A stretch of 47,477 nt of DNA from Amphimedon queenslandica (GCF_000090795.2 NW_003546461.1:106937-154413), one strand, 5' to 3'; shown: positions 34,283-45,785, counted from the stretch's first letter. Notes: generated by a model from the letters alone, not told the origin. Made by a program: numbers and translations.

Positions 34283-36181
34283 TCAGTGTCTTTGTATCAC
34301 AACTCCATATGCAGAGCATTCATTGGTTGGTATGTTATTGACATTAGCATTAGTACCAGTTATCATCTCAAGGTTTTCATATTGGGCAGGTGGTGATGGA
34401 TTCCTCTCTTCTTCAGTTCTCATTGTGTTACCTATATCATGCTCGTAAAAACTTCTAATTATTAGTCTATGAATAACACACCTTTTTTCCTGCACCAGAT
34501 TACAATAGAGAAATTTATAAAAATAGATGCAAAGCAAACTATGAGTGACAATCCCAGTGTAACACCTAAAATTACAAAATATTTTTCATTAACTTCTTTC
34601 AGTTGTTTACCTCCAGTTATTGTAAGTAAAGTTGATGCAGTAGAAACAGTAGGAGATTTTAAATTCCGCACTGTTGTTGTCTGGCTTATTGAGAATAAAG
34701 GAATACTAGAAGAACTGAAAGTAGATTCAATTGTAGGCAATGCAATAACAATGATTGAAGTAGAAGCTGCAGGTGAATATAAATGAACAGATCCATCACT
34801 GTTGATATCATAGACACTGATACTGTATTGACCAGGTTCAACAGTCCCTGGGATTGATCCTATTCTGAGTTCTCTTAAAGCAGTAGTTATGTAGTATAGT
34901 CCAATTGATGTTTCATGCATGACAATGTAACATCCAATTGCTTGTGACCCATGTACAAACTCACACATGAAACTGGTATTAGTGCTGTCAGTAGAGAGAA
35001 CTGTAAAGCTACTAACATCAAAGAAGCCTATATGTATGTACAAACAGACCAGTATGTGAGTAGTAAAGAATAATAATCAATTGTAGGCTTACTAGATCTA
35101 ATAATAACTACATGGGAAGAGTTGGTAGTGTACAAATCACTACCATATTGTGATAGTATTATAGTAAAGTTGTAATATCTGTCATCTATTACTGAAGATG
35201 GGATATTGAATGTAGCTATTAGTTGACTCATAGTGATGACAGTTATGTTAGTTGTATTATAACTGACGGTACTATTAGTTTCTTGTAATGATACTTGACT
35301 GATACATAATGATGAACTGGATGAGGATAATTCAATCTATTTTGATCCTTTAAAATATTATTTATTTATTTAATACTTACTTTGATAGCTATAATCCAAT
35401 TTTGTAAACCATCATGATATTGTTGTATGAGTTCATTACTTAAAAGTACAGCTACATAATTGGAATAAACAATACCATTACTCATTACAAATAGATTAAT
35501 ATACTTACAATTTGTTACATTGAAGTCGTAATTAAATACTTCCCCCTCTCCTACACTATTGACAGCAGCTATACTAACAGTGTGGATACCAAAATCCTTT
35601 GGACAGTATGTCCATTGTGATACATTGACATTAGTTTGAAGTAGCATACTATCAGTAGATGTGATATTAATATTATATTTCAGTATAGGAAAACCAGATA
35701 GAGTGAAAGGAGGTGTCCAATAGAACTGATGACAACAAGAATCATTGGACTGTGCTACAGTTAGATTATTAACAAATTTCAATCTACCTTGTACTCTCAG
35801 TATAACTGGAGAAGGACTGAAGTGACCAATACCAAATCCAAATGCAACACATAGTACTTCAGTGTCATTGAATAGATTCACTAGTCCTGGTATAGTGAGA
35901 GAAGAGACTGTTGTTCCTACTCCATTAACAATAACACCAAGTGAAGTAAGTGTTGAAGCTGATACTGTTTTATTTAGTATCCAACTAATATGAACAGCTG
36001 AATGATTTGATGAACAGTTGAAGACTGCTGTATCTTCCTCAGCAATAGTAGGAGGGTCAGGAGATGAAGTGAATGTCACCTCAACATTACCTACAAGTTA
36101 TCAAATAGCTGCTATATGACAGTTTAATGACTAACTTGATGTAGACACTATTACCAATACTAAGAAAGAGAAGAGCAGCAT
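34283..36181 (-). CDS. Receptor A: Ig + FN3 single-pass receptor with tyrosine tail
   Basis: Seven exons (36136-36181, 35509-36090, 35381-35451, 35093-35336, 34611-35027, 34482-34565, 34283-34431) give 530 codons. It starts with a signal peptide (MLLFSFLVLVIVSTS). An Ig-like domain follows (Cys in FNCSSN, Trp in ISWIL, Cys in VLCVAFG), then an FN3 domain (FYWTPPF to VNSVGEGE). A third Asn-rich region precedes a membrane-proximal module with MCEFVHGSQAIGCY. The TM helix is at about 455-478 (GVTLGLSLIVCFASIF). The cytoplasmic tail of about 50 residues has AQYENLEM and ECSAYGVV. Introns 5 (45 bp) and 6 (50 bp) are tiny; the intron 6 model is needed because reading through gives an immediate stop. 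YENL fits the pYxN consensus bound by Grb2-type SH2 domains (inference). There are many N-glycosylation sequons. The ligand is unknown; an adhesion or recognition receptor is likely. Confidence 0.82.
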
Positions 36182-36747
36182 TGTTATTTGTAGAGGTTTA
36201 TGCCATCATCAGGATAAAATTATTAAGCATAAATAGAGCTGTAATAATTTTTATATAGAAATAGATCACTTTTGATAACTACATGTATTATAACATGGGA
36301 GTGACATTCATTTTGATGTAAAAATGTCAGCACATGATTCTCAATAGAAGAGAAAGGAATTGTTCTTATCTATGGATTGAAGCAAAGCTACTTCAGTTAG
36401 AGATTTTATTGGGGTTGCATGGCCCCTTGACCCCTATCAGTAAGAACACTAGATCTATGTAATATCAAGAGTGAATAATTATTTAGGGAGAGTGTCTAAC
36501 CTGCCTATATTCTGTGATACCACAGCGCGTATGTTTACATCCGTTTTTTGCAAGTATAGATCTACAGAGTTAATCTCAGTAATCTTCAAATTTATGGGTG
36601 TGGCTGATAAAATGGCGTTTGGAGCATGCAGGCAACTTTAAGACTTATATCTCCACTCTGAGGATCATGTAGTGCGAGAAACAAGCAGGAGCAGACGGGA
36701 ATATGTTCTTCTAATGGTTGGCTCTTTCTTATTTGCAGCTTTCTGAC
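36182..36747. other. Spacer upstream of receptor A
   Basis: AT-rich sequence between the receptor A start codon and the assembly gap. It would contain the receptor A promoter. No gene or strong repeat structure was recognised. Confidence 0.5.
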
Positions 36748-36993
36748 NNNNNNNNNNNNNNNNNNNNNNNNNNNNNNNNNNNNNNNNNNNNNNNNNNNNN
36801 NNNNNNNNNNNNNNNNNNNNNNNNNNNNNNNNNNNNNNNNNNNNNNNNNNNNNNNNNNNNNNNNNNNNNNNNNNNNNNNNNNNNNNNNNNNNNNNNNNNN
36901 NNNNNNNNNNNNNNNNNNNNNNNNNNNNNNNNNNNNNNNNNNNNNNNNNNNNNNNNNNNNNNNNNNNNNNNNNNNNNNNNNNNNNNNNNNNNN
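36748..36993. other. Assembly gap (246 N)
   Basis: A run of N. Sequence and true length are unknown; open frames crossing it are meaningless. Confidence 1.
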
Positions 36994-37061
36994 GTATAAC
37001 GCAATGGTAAAACGCAAGAATAGAACTGGTTCTATTTTTGCGTTTTACCACTGTGTTATAC
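36994..37061. repeat. Perfect-loop hairpin at gap edge
   Basis: GTATAACGCAATGGTAAAAC at the left and its near complement at the right meet at a GAACTGGTTC centre. The gap may have arisen because the assembly broke in this palindrome or a larger element it belongs to. Confidence 0.8.
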
Positions 37062-37118
37062 AGCACTTCCGGTCGCAACGCAAGAATTCCGAACCTAGTT
37101 ATACGATGCATTACGTAA

Positions 37119-37171
37119 CCTACGTTAGATATTATAGACTACGTTACGTAGTCTAAAATATCTATGGTAGG
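37119..37171. repeat. Short palindrome CCTACG...GGTAGG
   Basis: Inverted repeat with arms ATATTATAGACTACG and CGTAGTCTAAAATAT around a TTA centre, flanked by CCTACGTTAG and CTATGGTAGG. Probably a small MITE or part of one. Confidence 0.6.
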
Positions 37172-37356
37172 ATTCACCCCACTTCAAAATGGCTACTGCA
37201 ACTTTTGCAGCCTTGCTAATTGCTATACCGGGAAAACGAGCTCCAATGCTTACCAGACTTCTTAGAGGACCTTATCTTGACCAGAGGACTCCAATGGTAT
37301 CACTAGTGTGGCTCTAAACCTTGTCTAAGAGGAAAGTCATAACTGTGAGCTATGAC

Positions 37357-37665
37357 CAGGGGCGTAGCTGGACCTTGGGTGACGGTAGAGTAAGGGAACA
37401 AAATGGCGTGCGGAGTGCGCCGCGATTTTGGCCACACCCCTTTTACGTAACAAAATGGAGGCATTTTCCTGCAAGCTGAGCGAAATCAGAGTGAAATTAT
37501 CATTGTATATAGCTTTTTAAAAGCTGTGGTTATTAGCCACCCCCTTTTGTTATTGTAAGAACAATGAATATAATCTTTTAGGTTATAATTTCAATGAATA
37601 TAATTATAAGGTCACTTTGATGGTAGGGCCCAGGCCCCTCAGGCCCTACCTCAGCTACGCACCTG
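37357..37665. mobile_element. hAT-like MITE with 8-bp target duplication
   Basis: Starts CAGGGGCGTAGCTGG and ends CAGCTACGCACCTG, giving a short terminal inverted repeat. The flanks are GCTATGAC (37349-37356) and GCTGTGAC (37666-37673), an 8-bp duplication with one mismatch. CAGGGGCG ends and 8-bp duplications are typical of hAT elements. There is no coding capacity inside. Confidence 0.7.
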
Positions 37666-37673
37666 GCTGTGAC

Positions 37674-38812
37674 TGTTGGATCGTACTAGCTTACCTCATT
37701 CCGCCATTTTGTTAATTAAAGAAGCATGTGCTCCAAATTTGGGTGTGGCCGGCTGGCCGCGCATGCTCAGATCTCACTATAGATAATAGAGTAAATGAAA
37801 GGGATTGGAAACGGAAGCATGAGCATGAGCAAACCTCCATTCATTTGTATTGTTGCTAAGTAAACGGGCGGGTTGGGATTTTTTGACAGATTTTGGAGCA
37901 AAACAGAGATTTTCCTGCTTTATTCTTGAATAACTCCAAGAGAATACAATTCATGCAAACAAAACTCACACACAATACTAACCAATGTTTATGCTTTTTA
38001 TTAATATTTTTTTCAGTAAATCAATGCATGCGTTAGTAGCTGCATCACTCTTTAACTAGAAATACCATCTTTTCCCCCTCTGAGAGACTCATTTTGTTCT
38101 TGAGCTACAATTAATTATAACCATTTTAAAGAGCTTGAAATCTCCTATGGAATGAGCTAATTTGGATGTTGATACCATGAAGCTTGAGTGTTTTATGAAC
38201 AATAAAGTGTTTCAAAAACAGGTGACTTTGTGTACCTCTAACTGGTTGCAAAATGGCTTTTAGGAAACAAAAACCTTGCTGCAGGTAGCTCTAAAAATTT
38301 TATGTGGAATAGGCCATATATCAAAAGCAAGTGCTATCCTGGAGCAACATAAATTTTCTTCGAAATCCTGCCAGAGCAACTTCATCAATGGAGGAGATGG
38401 GAGATCAATTAAAACACTGATGGTTGCTATGCTTGGAATCAATTGCAATACTTAATGGAGGTTTCCAGCTAAGAGAAGGTATTAATCCTGCATACTATTC
38501 TTTTATCAAGTGTGTAATGAATTATTTTATTTCAAAAAACTAACAATTAATTAATGTTATAATACTAATGATAATATGAACTTGAAGTCTTGACAACAGG
38601 AAGAACAGGAATAGCTACAGGATTGCAGAGAAGATAGAGCTTCTTGAACAAGGACTCGCTGTCTCTCATAAATGCTGTAAAGTCATATCAATAATAATAA
38701 AACTATTGTTTGTGTGTAAAATCAATGAGTATCACAATTGCAACTGAAGAAATATTATAAGTATTATAAAAAATTAACACAAACAAGAACATAAAAAAAT
38801 TAAAAAACAAAA
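37674..38812. other. Unassigned spacer
   Basis: No gene recognised. A 34-base stretch at 37781-37814 (AGATAATAGAGTAAATGAAA then GGGATTGGAAACGG) recurs almost unchanged at 42706-42739, so this is at least partly repeat-derived. Confidence 0.5.
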
Positions 38813-39008
38813 TTGAGCAGGATTCCGAACGACCAACGAAAATAGAAATAAAAATCCTACTCTTGTGATGCAAATTCTACTCTACATTGCAAGGTGATCC
38901 ATAATTCTTACATAATAACCTTAAAAGTACAGTGTAGAGTAGAATTTGCGTCGTGAGAGTAGGATTTTCATTTCGTATTTTTGTTGGTCGTTCGGAATCC
39001 TACTCAAT
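38813..39008. repeat. MITE with long inverted repeats (TTGAGCAGGATTCCGAACG ends)
   Basis: The left arm reads TTGAGCAGGATTCCGAACGA and the right arm is its near complement. The match continues through CAACGAAAATA, CCTACTCTTGTG and GAATTCTACTCTACA-like motifs, so arms exceed 70 bp around a short centre. Confidence 0.85.
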
Positions 39009-40249
39009 CTTGTTTTTTTTATTGTTTATGTTTATATATTGTACTGCATCTAATTTCTGCTTATTATAATAGTAAAAATGTATGAATAACAAAAGAAAAA
39101 ATATATAAATATAACAAAAGGACAATTAATACAATTGATGAGTACAATGTATGTTACTTTGTTTATTTATAATTTGTTTGCCAGTTCATGTTCATTAATT
39201 GATTCTAATGCCATTATCAGTGTCTCCAGATTTTTTGTTGTTCCTAAAACAGGAATATGCCATTGACTCCTTTGATGCATGATACTCTTTTAACTACCAA
39301 TAATGAGGGGTCACATGTAAGTACAGCATACAAGAATTCTATAAAAAAAGAGGAAAAAAATGAAAATGAGTTTTTAAATGCATATTTAATATTGCAAACA
39401 CTATCTTAATTATGTCTTACCTTTATTCATCTTCCCACTAGCCAATGGGATTGTTGAATACATTTCTTTTGTATCATTACATGTTGATAAGGACTTTTGT
39501 ATCCTCTGTTATTTAAAACAACTGTATTCCGAATTATTAAGATTTAAGCAGGAATGTTCTAGGGATGTTCTGTGTCACTACAGAATAATTCTTAGTGAGT
39601 GAGTATAAAACATTCCCTTGATTTTTCAGTATTATGCACTTTTTCTTCTATTGTTGGTGGGGCTTTGAGCATACTTAGTGTCCAAGTATACTACTCTGGT
39701 TGTACAAGTGTAGGATACCTCCCTGTCTGGAGGTGGTTATGGGTACTAACTCCCGCGAGATAAGTGCGGCACTGAGCCGGAGTCATGTATACCCATAATC
39801 ACCTCCAGTACAGGGAGGCATAAAAATCTAGCTACTGATTTTCAATGGTTATAAAATACAAAATGGAAAATTTAGGTGTTGGAAAATTTCATATGCTGCC
39901 TATTTAGTCTAATATATTAATAGGGAAAAAGGGAATATTAGCAATTCTAAATTTAGTATGCCACATTGCTATACAAAAATTACCATCACTCGAAATATAC
40001 CAGATTTACTAGCTGTAGTACGGCTAGTATTGCAGTATTGTTCTTATGTAAACTATGAAATTCCAGGTTGGTTAAGGCATGGATATATATATACTGGGGA
40101 TATATACCATAACCCTTTCCATGGTAACCTCCCACACACCATGGTATAACTGCAAAGAGTGGATTCAGCCTAAATTTTTAAAATTATAGCAACAGCAAAC
40201 TTGAGCAAAGTAATGATATAAAGAGATTAAAATAATTAGCATACGCTTC
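39009..40249. other. Spacer downstream of receptor B with one small inverted repeat
   Basis: No gene recognised. It contains the 101-bp inverted-repeat element at 39718-39818 and otherwise AT-rich sequence. Confidence 0.5.
39718..39818. repeat. MITE with CCTCCCTGT ends
   Basis: CCTCCCTGTCTGGAGGTGGT on the left and its complement (with an extra A) on the right, continuing through TTATGGGTA on both arms. The centre is GC-rich with CCGCGAGATAAG and CTGAGCCGGAG. Confidence 0.8.
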
Positions 40250-42300
40250 CTATATAGGATTAAAGTCAACTAGTTTTACTTCTTTATCATTATGCTCATG
40301 TTTCTTTTTGCTAGCTTTTCCTATTCCAAATCTATTCTCTGTAATGACAATATCAAAATAATGGAAATGTTAATGATTATTATACTTTTTGTAGAGAAAA
40401 AAGCCATGACAATTCCGATAACAATGATAATAAATATGACTACTGATACTAATGCTATCACTAGTCCAGTAGGAAAAGACGCCTCTAATTAAAATGATTT
40501 GATAATATAATATCAACATTTTTAGCTAACCATTAGCATCTGCAGGGGTTGTTGAGGATGGCAAGCCAAAAGATGAAGATGGTGATATTATAACTGAAAT
40601 TGTTTCCATCACAATAATATCCCAAACAGCAAAAATTTTGTCTGGCTCATTGAAACATCCAACATAAAGTGTGACAGTGTAATTGCTGGGGTTCACCTCT
40701 TTTGTGCAAACACAAGGGTTTTCTCTAGTTATACTAATAGTGCCATGATTATGACCACTGCTACACTTGTATTCTACTAAACATTCCATGGTGTCACTTC
40801 CATCAATAAATTCAACCCCAACACAGATTTTTAAGTCTTCAACTGTAACATTTGATTCTTGAACTCCAAATGTATCTATGCACATTAGTTAGTGTTTTTA
40901 ATAATTAAACAAATATCTTACTTATCTCAACTGGTTCAGATATTAATATACTAGTGCCATACTCTAAACTGATCAACATATTCCATTTTCTTTTGTCTAT
41001 TTTTCCTGTCCTTATAGTCCCACTCACTTGTCCTTGATGATTAACTTTTGCATTTCCACTTGCATTAGTAGTGTCATTGAAATGTGCTATGATGTTATAG
41101 TCCCCAGCTAAGAATGAGGTGGTCTACAAGAACAATACCGTATAGCGGAAAATTTTCGTGGCCCAAAATTTTCGTGGATTTCGCGTTTTTTCAAAATCCA
41201 CGAAAATAAAATCCGCGAAAATCAATTTTATACAGTTTAAGATGGCCGAATTGTAGAAAACCACGAAAATTAAACCCACAAAATTGATTTTTGGACGGAT
41301 CCACAAAAATTTTGGGCCACGAAAATTTTCCGCTATACGGTATATGTGATATTCATTGAGTGGTTAATGGTGTGAATATAGTTATGGTCAGTTGCTTACG
41401 GAAGCAGTAAAGGTGAAATTCCATTGACCTTGTCTTGTTGAGCTATTTAAAATATGAACATTTTCCCATGTACCTGTTGATAAAATGCATTTTTTCTATT
41501 GAATTAACAAAATATTCTTACTACTTGGTCTTAAATCCACAATATCAAATGACACCGTGGCAGCACTTAGGCCAGCACTGCTATCGGCAGCTACACTGAT
41601 ATTATACTGCCCATATTGTTGACAATATTGTTTAGGGCAGTAACTGACAGTAGTGCTGTTTGAAATTAATGTTTCAGTTTTTTCAATATTTGCAATATCA
41701 ATATTGACAATGTAGTGCTGTATAGTAAATGGTGCTTCCCAGCTACACTCAATACAGTCATCATCCGTCTGTTTACAGGATAAGTTGCCAACTTCAGATA
41801 ATACACCTGTCAACACATTATTATACTGACAATAATTATCGTTACTCGGTGATACATTACCTTGTACTCTGAGTATCACTGAAGATGGGCTAAAGTGACC
41901 AATACCATATCCAAATGCAACACATTGTACTTCAGTGTTATTAAATGGATCCACTAGTCCTGGCATAATGAGAGAAGACACTGGTGTTCCTACTCCATTA
42001 ACAATAACACCACGTGAAGTAAGTGACGAAGCTGATACTGTTTTATTCAATAACCAACTAATAGTGACAAGTGAATGATTTGATGAACAGTTGAAGACTA
42101 CTGTATTTCCCTCATCAATAGTAGGAGGATCGGGAGTTGAAGTGAAAGTTACCTCTACGCCGGATTTTACTAGATCTAGAAGTTATTATAAACATAGATA
42201 TGTTATAAATCACGAAACGCTTCGCTGATAGTCTACTGAACTAACCGGTCAGAAAAGGCATCACTGCCAACCATAGCCATAGATTTATGACCCTCGTCAT
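40250..42300 (-). CDS. Receptor B: Ig + FN3 single-pass receptor with divergent tail
   Basis: Seven exons (42246-42300, 41522-42169, 41400-41473, 40922-41123, 40531-40875, 40386-40484, 40250-40338) give 503 codons. The signal peptide is MTRVINLWLWLAVMPFLT. The Ig domain is closely related to receptor A (FNCSSNHSLVTISW, VQCVAFGYG). An FN3-like domain follows (CSWEAPF to ISVAADSSAG). The membrane-proximal module resembles the one in A (EFIDGSDTMEC) but has extra cysteines (NPCVCTKE, VGCF). The TM helix is at about 446-469 (GLVIALVSVVIFIIIVIGIVM). The tail is short, Lys-rich and ends LVDFNPI; it lacks the tyrosine motifs of A, C and D. Intron 3 holds a 209-bp palindromic MITE ending 10 bp from the exon 4 acceptor. 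The ligand is unknown. Confidence 0.82.
41135..41343. mobile_element. Palindromic MITE in receptor B intron 3
   Basis: ATACCGTATAGCGGAAAATT at one end and its exact complement at the other. The match continues through TTCGTGGCCCAAAATTTT, so terminal repeats exceed 40 bp. It makes up most of a 276-bp intron. Confidence 0.9.
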
Positions 42301-42460
42301 TGTCAGAGCGAGATTGGTCAGAATGTTCTCTTTCGGTAAACTAGCCTTTTACGGCTGTTTATGTACATACTATAGTCCATATGCATAATCCATGTATAGG
42401 AGGCTACGCTTAATCATAGTAACAAGAGTAGATAATAATTAGAGGAGACTGCTTCATCAC

Positions 42461-42606
42461 GGCGTAGAATTAAAGAGTCACATTCAGGATATTTTCAGTA
42501 TTTTTGAGTAGTTATTCAAAAAATAACTTTTTAATAACTAGCAATAACTACTCAAACTCAATGAAAATACGGAAATATCCTGAATGTGACTCTTCAATTC
42601 TACGCC
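42461..42606. repeat. MITE with GGCGTAGAATT ends
   Basis: The left arm GGCGTAGAATTAAAGAGTCA and its near complement on the right extend through CATTCAGGATATTT and GAGTAGTTATT to a short AT-rich centre. It lies upstream of receptor B. Confidence 0.9.
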
Positions 42607-42794
42607 CAGACTCATTAAAAATTGAGTCTAGATTCCGGGATCCCGCAGTACTGTGGATTTCACCATACAGCCTCGGTGTCTTGCACTTCACTTGGATCAC
42701 AACATAGATATTAGAGTAAATGAAAGGGATTGGAAACGGGGCATAGCAACAGGAAATGCTAGTTGGGTTACCACGTGACAACCATCAGTGTTTT

Positions 42795-42865
42795 GCCATC
42801 TCTAGGATGCCATCATCTATAGAGATGCCATCATCTAATAGAGATGCCATCATCTAGGAGATACA
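42795..42865. repeat. Small tandem repeat of AGAGATGCCATCATCTA
   Basis: Three to four copies of a unit of about 20 bases containing GATGCCATCATCTA. It lies exactly where the truncated receptor copy at 42866 breaks off. Confidence 0.75.
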
Positions 42866-43028
42866 GACTGCTGTATCTCCCTCAGCAATAGTAGGAGATG
42901 AAGTGAATGTCACCTCAACATTGCCTACCAGTAATCAAATAGTGAATCCTATTATATAGAACTTCTCAGTACTAACCTGATGTAGACACTATAACTGATA
43001 TCAGTAACAATAAGAAGAACGTCATTTT
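42866..43028 (-). pseudogene. Truncated 5' fragment of a receptor gene
   Basis: Contains the signal-peptide exon (start 43028, MTFFLLLLISVIVSTS, as in receptor C), a GT-AG intron identical in layout to receptor C, and the first codons of the Ig exon (VEVTFTSS, PTIAEGDTAV). It stops abruptly in the small tandem repeat. The rest of the gene is missing, so it is a remnant of a further family member. Confidence 0.8.
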
Positions 43029-43205
43029 CTAAATCTTGACTTGTTTACTTTATAACATCATCATTTGTCATGATGAGTAAAGGCATTGATACAACTAATA
43101 AAAAACAACATTAATAGTTTTGATAACTACAAATGAAGTGACTATCCACCATGGATACACATCACTAAAGATACAGACACATTTAGTCTACATGTATATA
43201 AGAGT

Positions 43206-43327
43206 TTAATGTCTTTGTGATACTACACCATAAGCAGCACATGATTCCAACTGCAACTCATCAACTGATAATGGAGGAGGAAGAGACGAAGTAGCAGGTA
43301 TTACTGGAGAAGTTATAGCTGATACTC
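43206..43327 (-). CDS. Orphan receptor tail exon 1 (..ESCAAYGVVSQRH)
   Basis: An acceptor (ATTAG) is followed by an open frame in the phase (1) used by the last introns of receptors A, C and D. It encodes 39 residues with a Pro/Ser-rich stretch (SPVIPATSSLPPPLS) and the ending AAYGVVSQRH, then a stop. The tails of A and C end SAYGVVIQRH, so this is a cognate but different C-terminal exon. It has no adjacent TM exon. It may be a remnant or an alternative last exon of receptor C upstream. Confidence 0.6.
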
Positions 43328-43369
43328 CTAATCTAAAAATTACGACAAAATATTATCAAATAATATCTT

Positions 43370-43495
43370 ACCAAGGACTGATGGACTTTGGCCACATTTT
43401 TAAGCTAACTTTAAAAATTTATAAATTCATTTTTGATCAAAATCAGCTCAAACTTCTACACAACATAAGAACATGTAGATCTATATGTATCAGGG
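43370..43495. repeat. Fragment of the tandem-monomer family
   Basis: One partial monomer (ATTTTTGATCAAAATCAGCT, then CACAACATAAGAACATGTAG and TATGTATCAGGGC) in the orientation of the copy at 3731. It is repeated at 46130-46255 as part of the local duplication. Confidence 0.7.
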
Positions 43496-43580
43496 CTATT
43501 ATTAGTATACTGTTGGTGTTATTAAGCAATTGTTGAATAATCTGCATGGTAATGCTGTTATTTCTATTAATTTACTACAG

Positions 43581-43646
43581 GACATTCTCTTATGATCTCA
43601 TTCAAGATGTCTAGCAAAACAATAATATTATCACAAGAAAAGCTAA
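43581..43646 (+). pseudogene. Decayed copy of the PI4KA last exon
   Basis: Acceptor CTACAG followed by GACATTCTCTTATGATCTCA as in the real exon at 33999, but CAG is changed to TAG (GATGTCTAG) and there is a small insertion near AATAATATT. Homology continues into the flanks on both sides. Confidence 0.9.
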
Positions 43647-43879
43647 TTTATTCCTCTAAAGTACATCATGTTTGCTATTGTTATGCTATTATCATTGTTA
43701 TTCAGTATTATGTATTAATTGGTTATTGGCATATTGTGCCACATAACTTTTTCCAGAATTATTAATGTCGTTATTGCATATATTAGTAATGATGTTATTA
43801 ACTTGTCTAGCAGTTTAAAGATTCTACACTAAAATTCACTAAAATTACCGGTAGTACACACAATTATTGTTACAGGTTT

Positions 43880-45785
43880 TCAGTGTCTTTGTATCACAAC
43901 TCCATATGCAGAGCATTCATTGGTTGGTATGTTATTGACATTAGCATTAGTACCAGTTATCATCTCAATGTTTTCATATTGGGCAGGAGGGGAAGGATTT
44001 CTCTCTTCTTCAGTTGTTATTGTGTTACCTATATCATGCTCGTAAAAACTACTGATCATTAATGAATAACACACCTTTTTTCCTGCACCAGATTACAATA
44101 AAAAGATAAATGAAAATAGACGCAAAGCACACTACAAGTGACAATCCCAGTATAGCACCTAAAATTACAAAATAATTTTAATTCAATTTCTTTCAGTTGT
44201 TTACCTCCAGTTGTGGCAAGTAAAGTTGATGAACAACTGGAAACAGTAGGAGATTGTAAATTTACTGTTGTTGATTGGTTTATTGAGAATAAAGGAATAC
44301 TAGAACTGAAAGTAGATTCAATTGTAGGCAATGATCCAATAACAATGACTGAAGTAGAAGCTGCAGGTGAATATAAATAAACAGATCCATCACTATTGAT
44401 ATCATAGACACTGATACTGTATTGACCAGGTTCAACAGTCCCTGGGATTGATCCTATTCTGAGTTCTCTTAAAACAGTAGTTATGTAGTATAGTCCAATT
44501 GATGTTTCATGCATGACAATGTAACATCCAATTGCTTGTGACCCATGTACAAACTCACACATAAAACTGGTATTAGTGCTTTCAGTATAGAGAGAACTGT
44601 AAAGCTACTGATATCAAAGAAGCCTGTGTATGTACAAACAGACCAGTATGTGAGTAGTAAAGAATGATAATCAATTGTAAGCTTACTAGATCTAATAATA
44701 ACTACATGGGAAGAGTTGGTAGTGTACAAGTCACTAACATGTGATAGTATTATTATAGTAAAGTTGTAATATCTGTCATCTGTTGATGAAGATGAGATAT
44801 TGAATGTAGCTAATAGTTGACTCATAGTGATGTCAGTTATGTTGGTTGTATTATAACTGAAGGTACTATTAGTTTCTTGTAGTGATACTTGACTGATGCA
44901 TAATGATGAACTGGATGGGGATAATTCAATCTATTATGATCCTTTAAAATTATTTATTATTATTATTATTAATGCTTACTTTAATAACCATAATCCAGTT
45001 TTGGAAACCATCACGATATTGTTGTACAAGCTCATTATTTAAAAGTACAGCTACATAATTGGAATAAACAATTCCATGTGCCATTATAAATGATATACTT
45101 ACAATTTATTACATTGAAGATGTAATTAAATACTTCCCCTTCTCCTACACTATTGACAGCAGCTATACTAACAGTGTGGATACCAAAATTCTTAGGACAG
45201 TATGTCAATTGTGATACACTGACATTAGTTTGAAGTAGGATACTACCAGTAGATGTGATGTTAATATTATATCTTAGTATAGGAAAACCAGGTAGAGTGA
45301 AAGGAGGTGTCCAATAGAACTGATAACAACAAGAATCATTAGACTGTACTACAGTTAGATTATTAACAGGTTCTGGTCTACCTTGTACCCTCAGTATCAC
45401 TGAAGATGGGCTGAAGTCACCAATACCAAACCCAAATGCAATACATTGTACTTCAGTGTCATTGAATAGATCTACTAGTCCTGGTATAGTGAGAGAAGAG
45501 ACTGGTGTTGCTGCTCCATTAACAATAACACCAAGTGAAGTAAGTGTTGAAGCTGATATTGTTTTATTTAGTATCCAAGTAATAGTGACAGCTGAATGAT
45601 TTGATGAACAGTTAAAGACGGCTGTATCTCCCTCAGCAATAGTAGGAGGATCATGAGATGAAGTGAATGTCACCTTAATATTGCCTACCAGTAATCAAAT
45701 AGTGAATCCTATTATATAGAACTTCTCAGTACTAACCTGATGTAGACACTATAACTGATATCAGTAACAATAAGAAGAACGTCAT
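43880..45785 (-). pseudogene. Receptor C: Ig + FN3 receptor copy with 2-bp frameshift
   Basis: Same seven-exon layout as receptor A: 45737-45785, 45103-45684, 44980-45050, 44687-44930, 44205-44623, 44075-44158, 43880-44028. Signal peptide, Ig (FNCSSN, VQCIAFG), FN3 (WTPPF, VNSVGEGE), TM (GAILGLSLVVCFASIFIYLF) and tail (AQYENIEM, ECSAYGVV) are all present. Exon 5 is 419 bases against 417 in A and D, because CAGTATAGAGAGAA replaces CAGTAGAGAGAA near 44583-44596. This shifts the frame before the CEFVHGSQAIGC module and leads to an early stop. It is either a recent pseudogene, a soluble truncated form, or a sequencing error; every other exon is intact. Confidence 0.75.

Noticed and set aside
36592..37111. 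Open frames crossing the assembly gap
   Set aside because: They are composed of N and flank; not interpretable.
37190..37316. Short forward frame starting MATATFAALLIAIPG
   Set aside because: Could be a first exon (ATGGTATCAC looks like a donor), but no partner exon or family was recognised.
42795..42865. Short direct repeats considered as a CRISPR array
   Set aside because: Three to four units of about 20 bases with almost no spacers in a eukaryotic context; a simple minisatellite.
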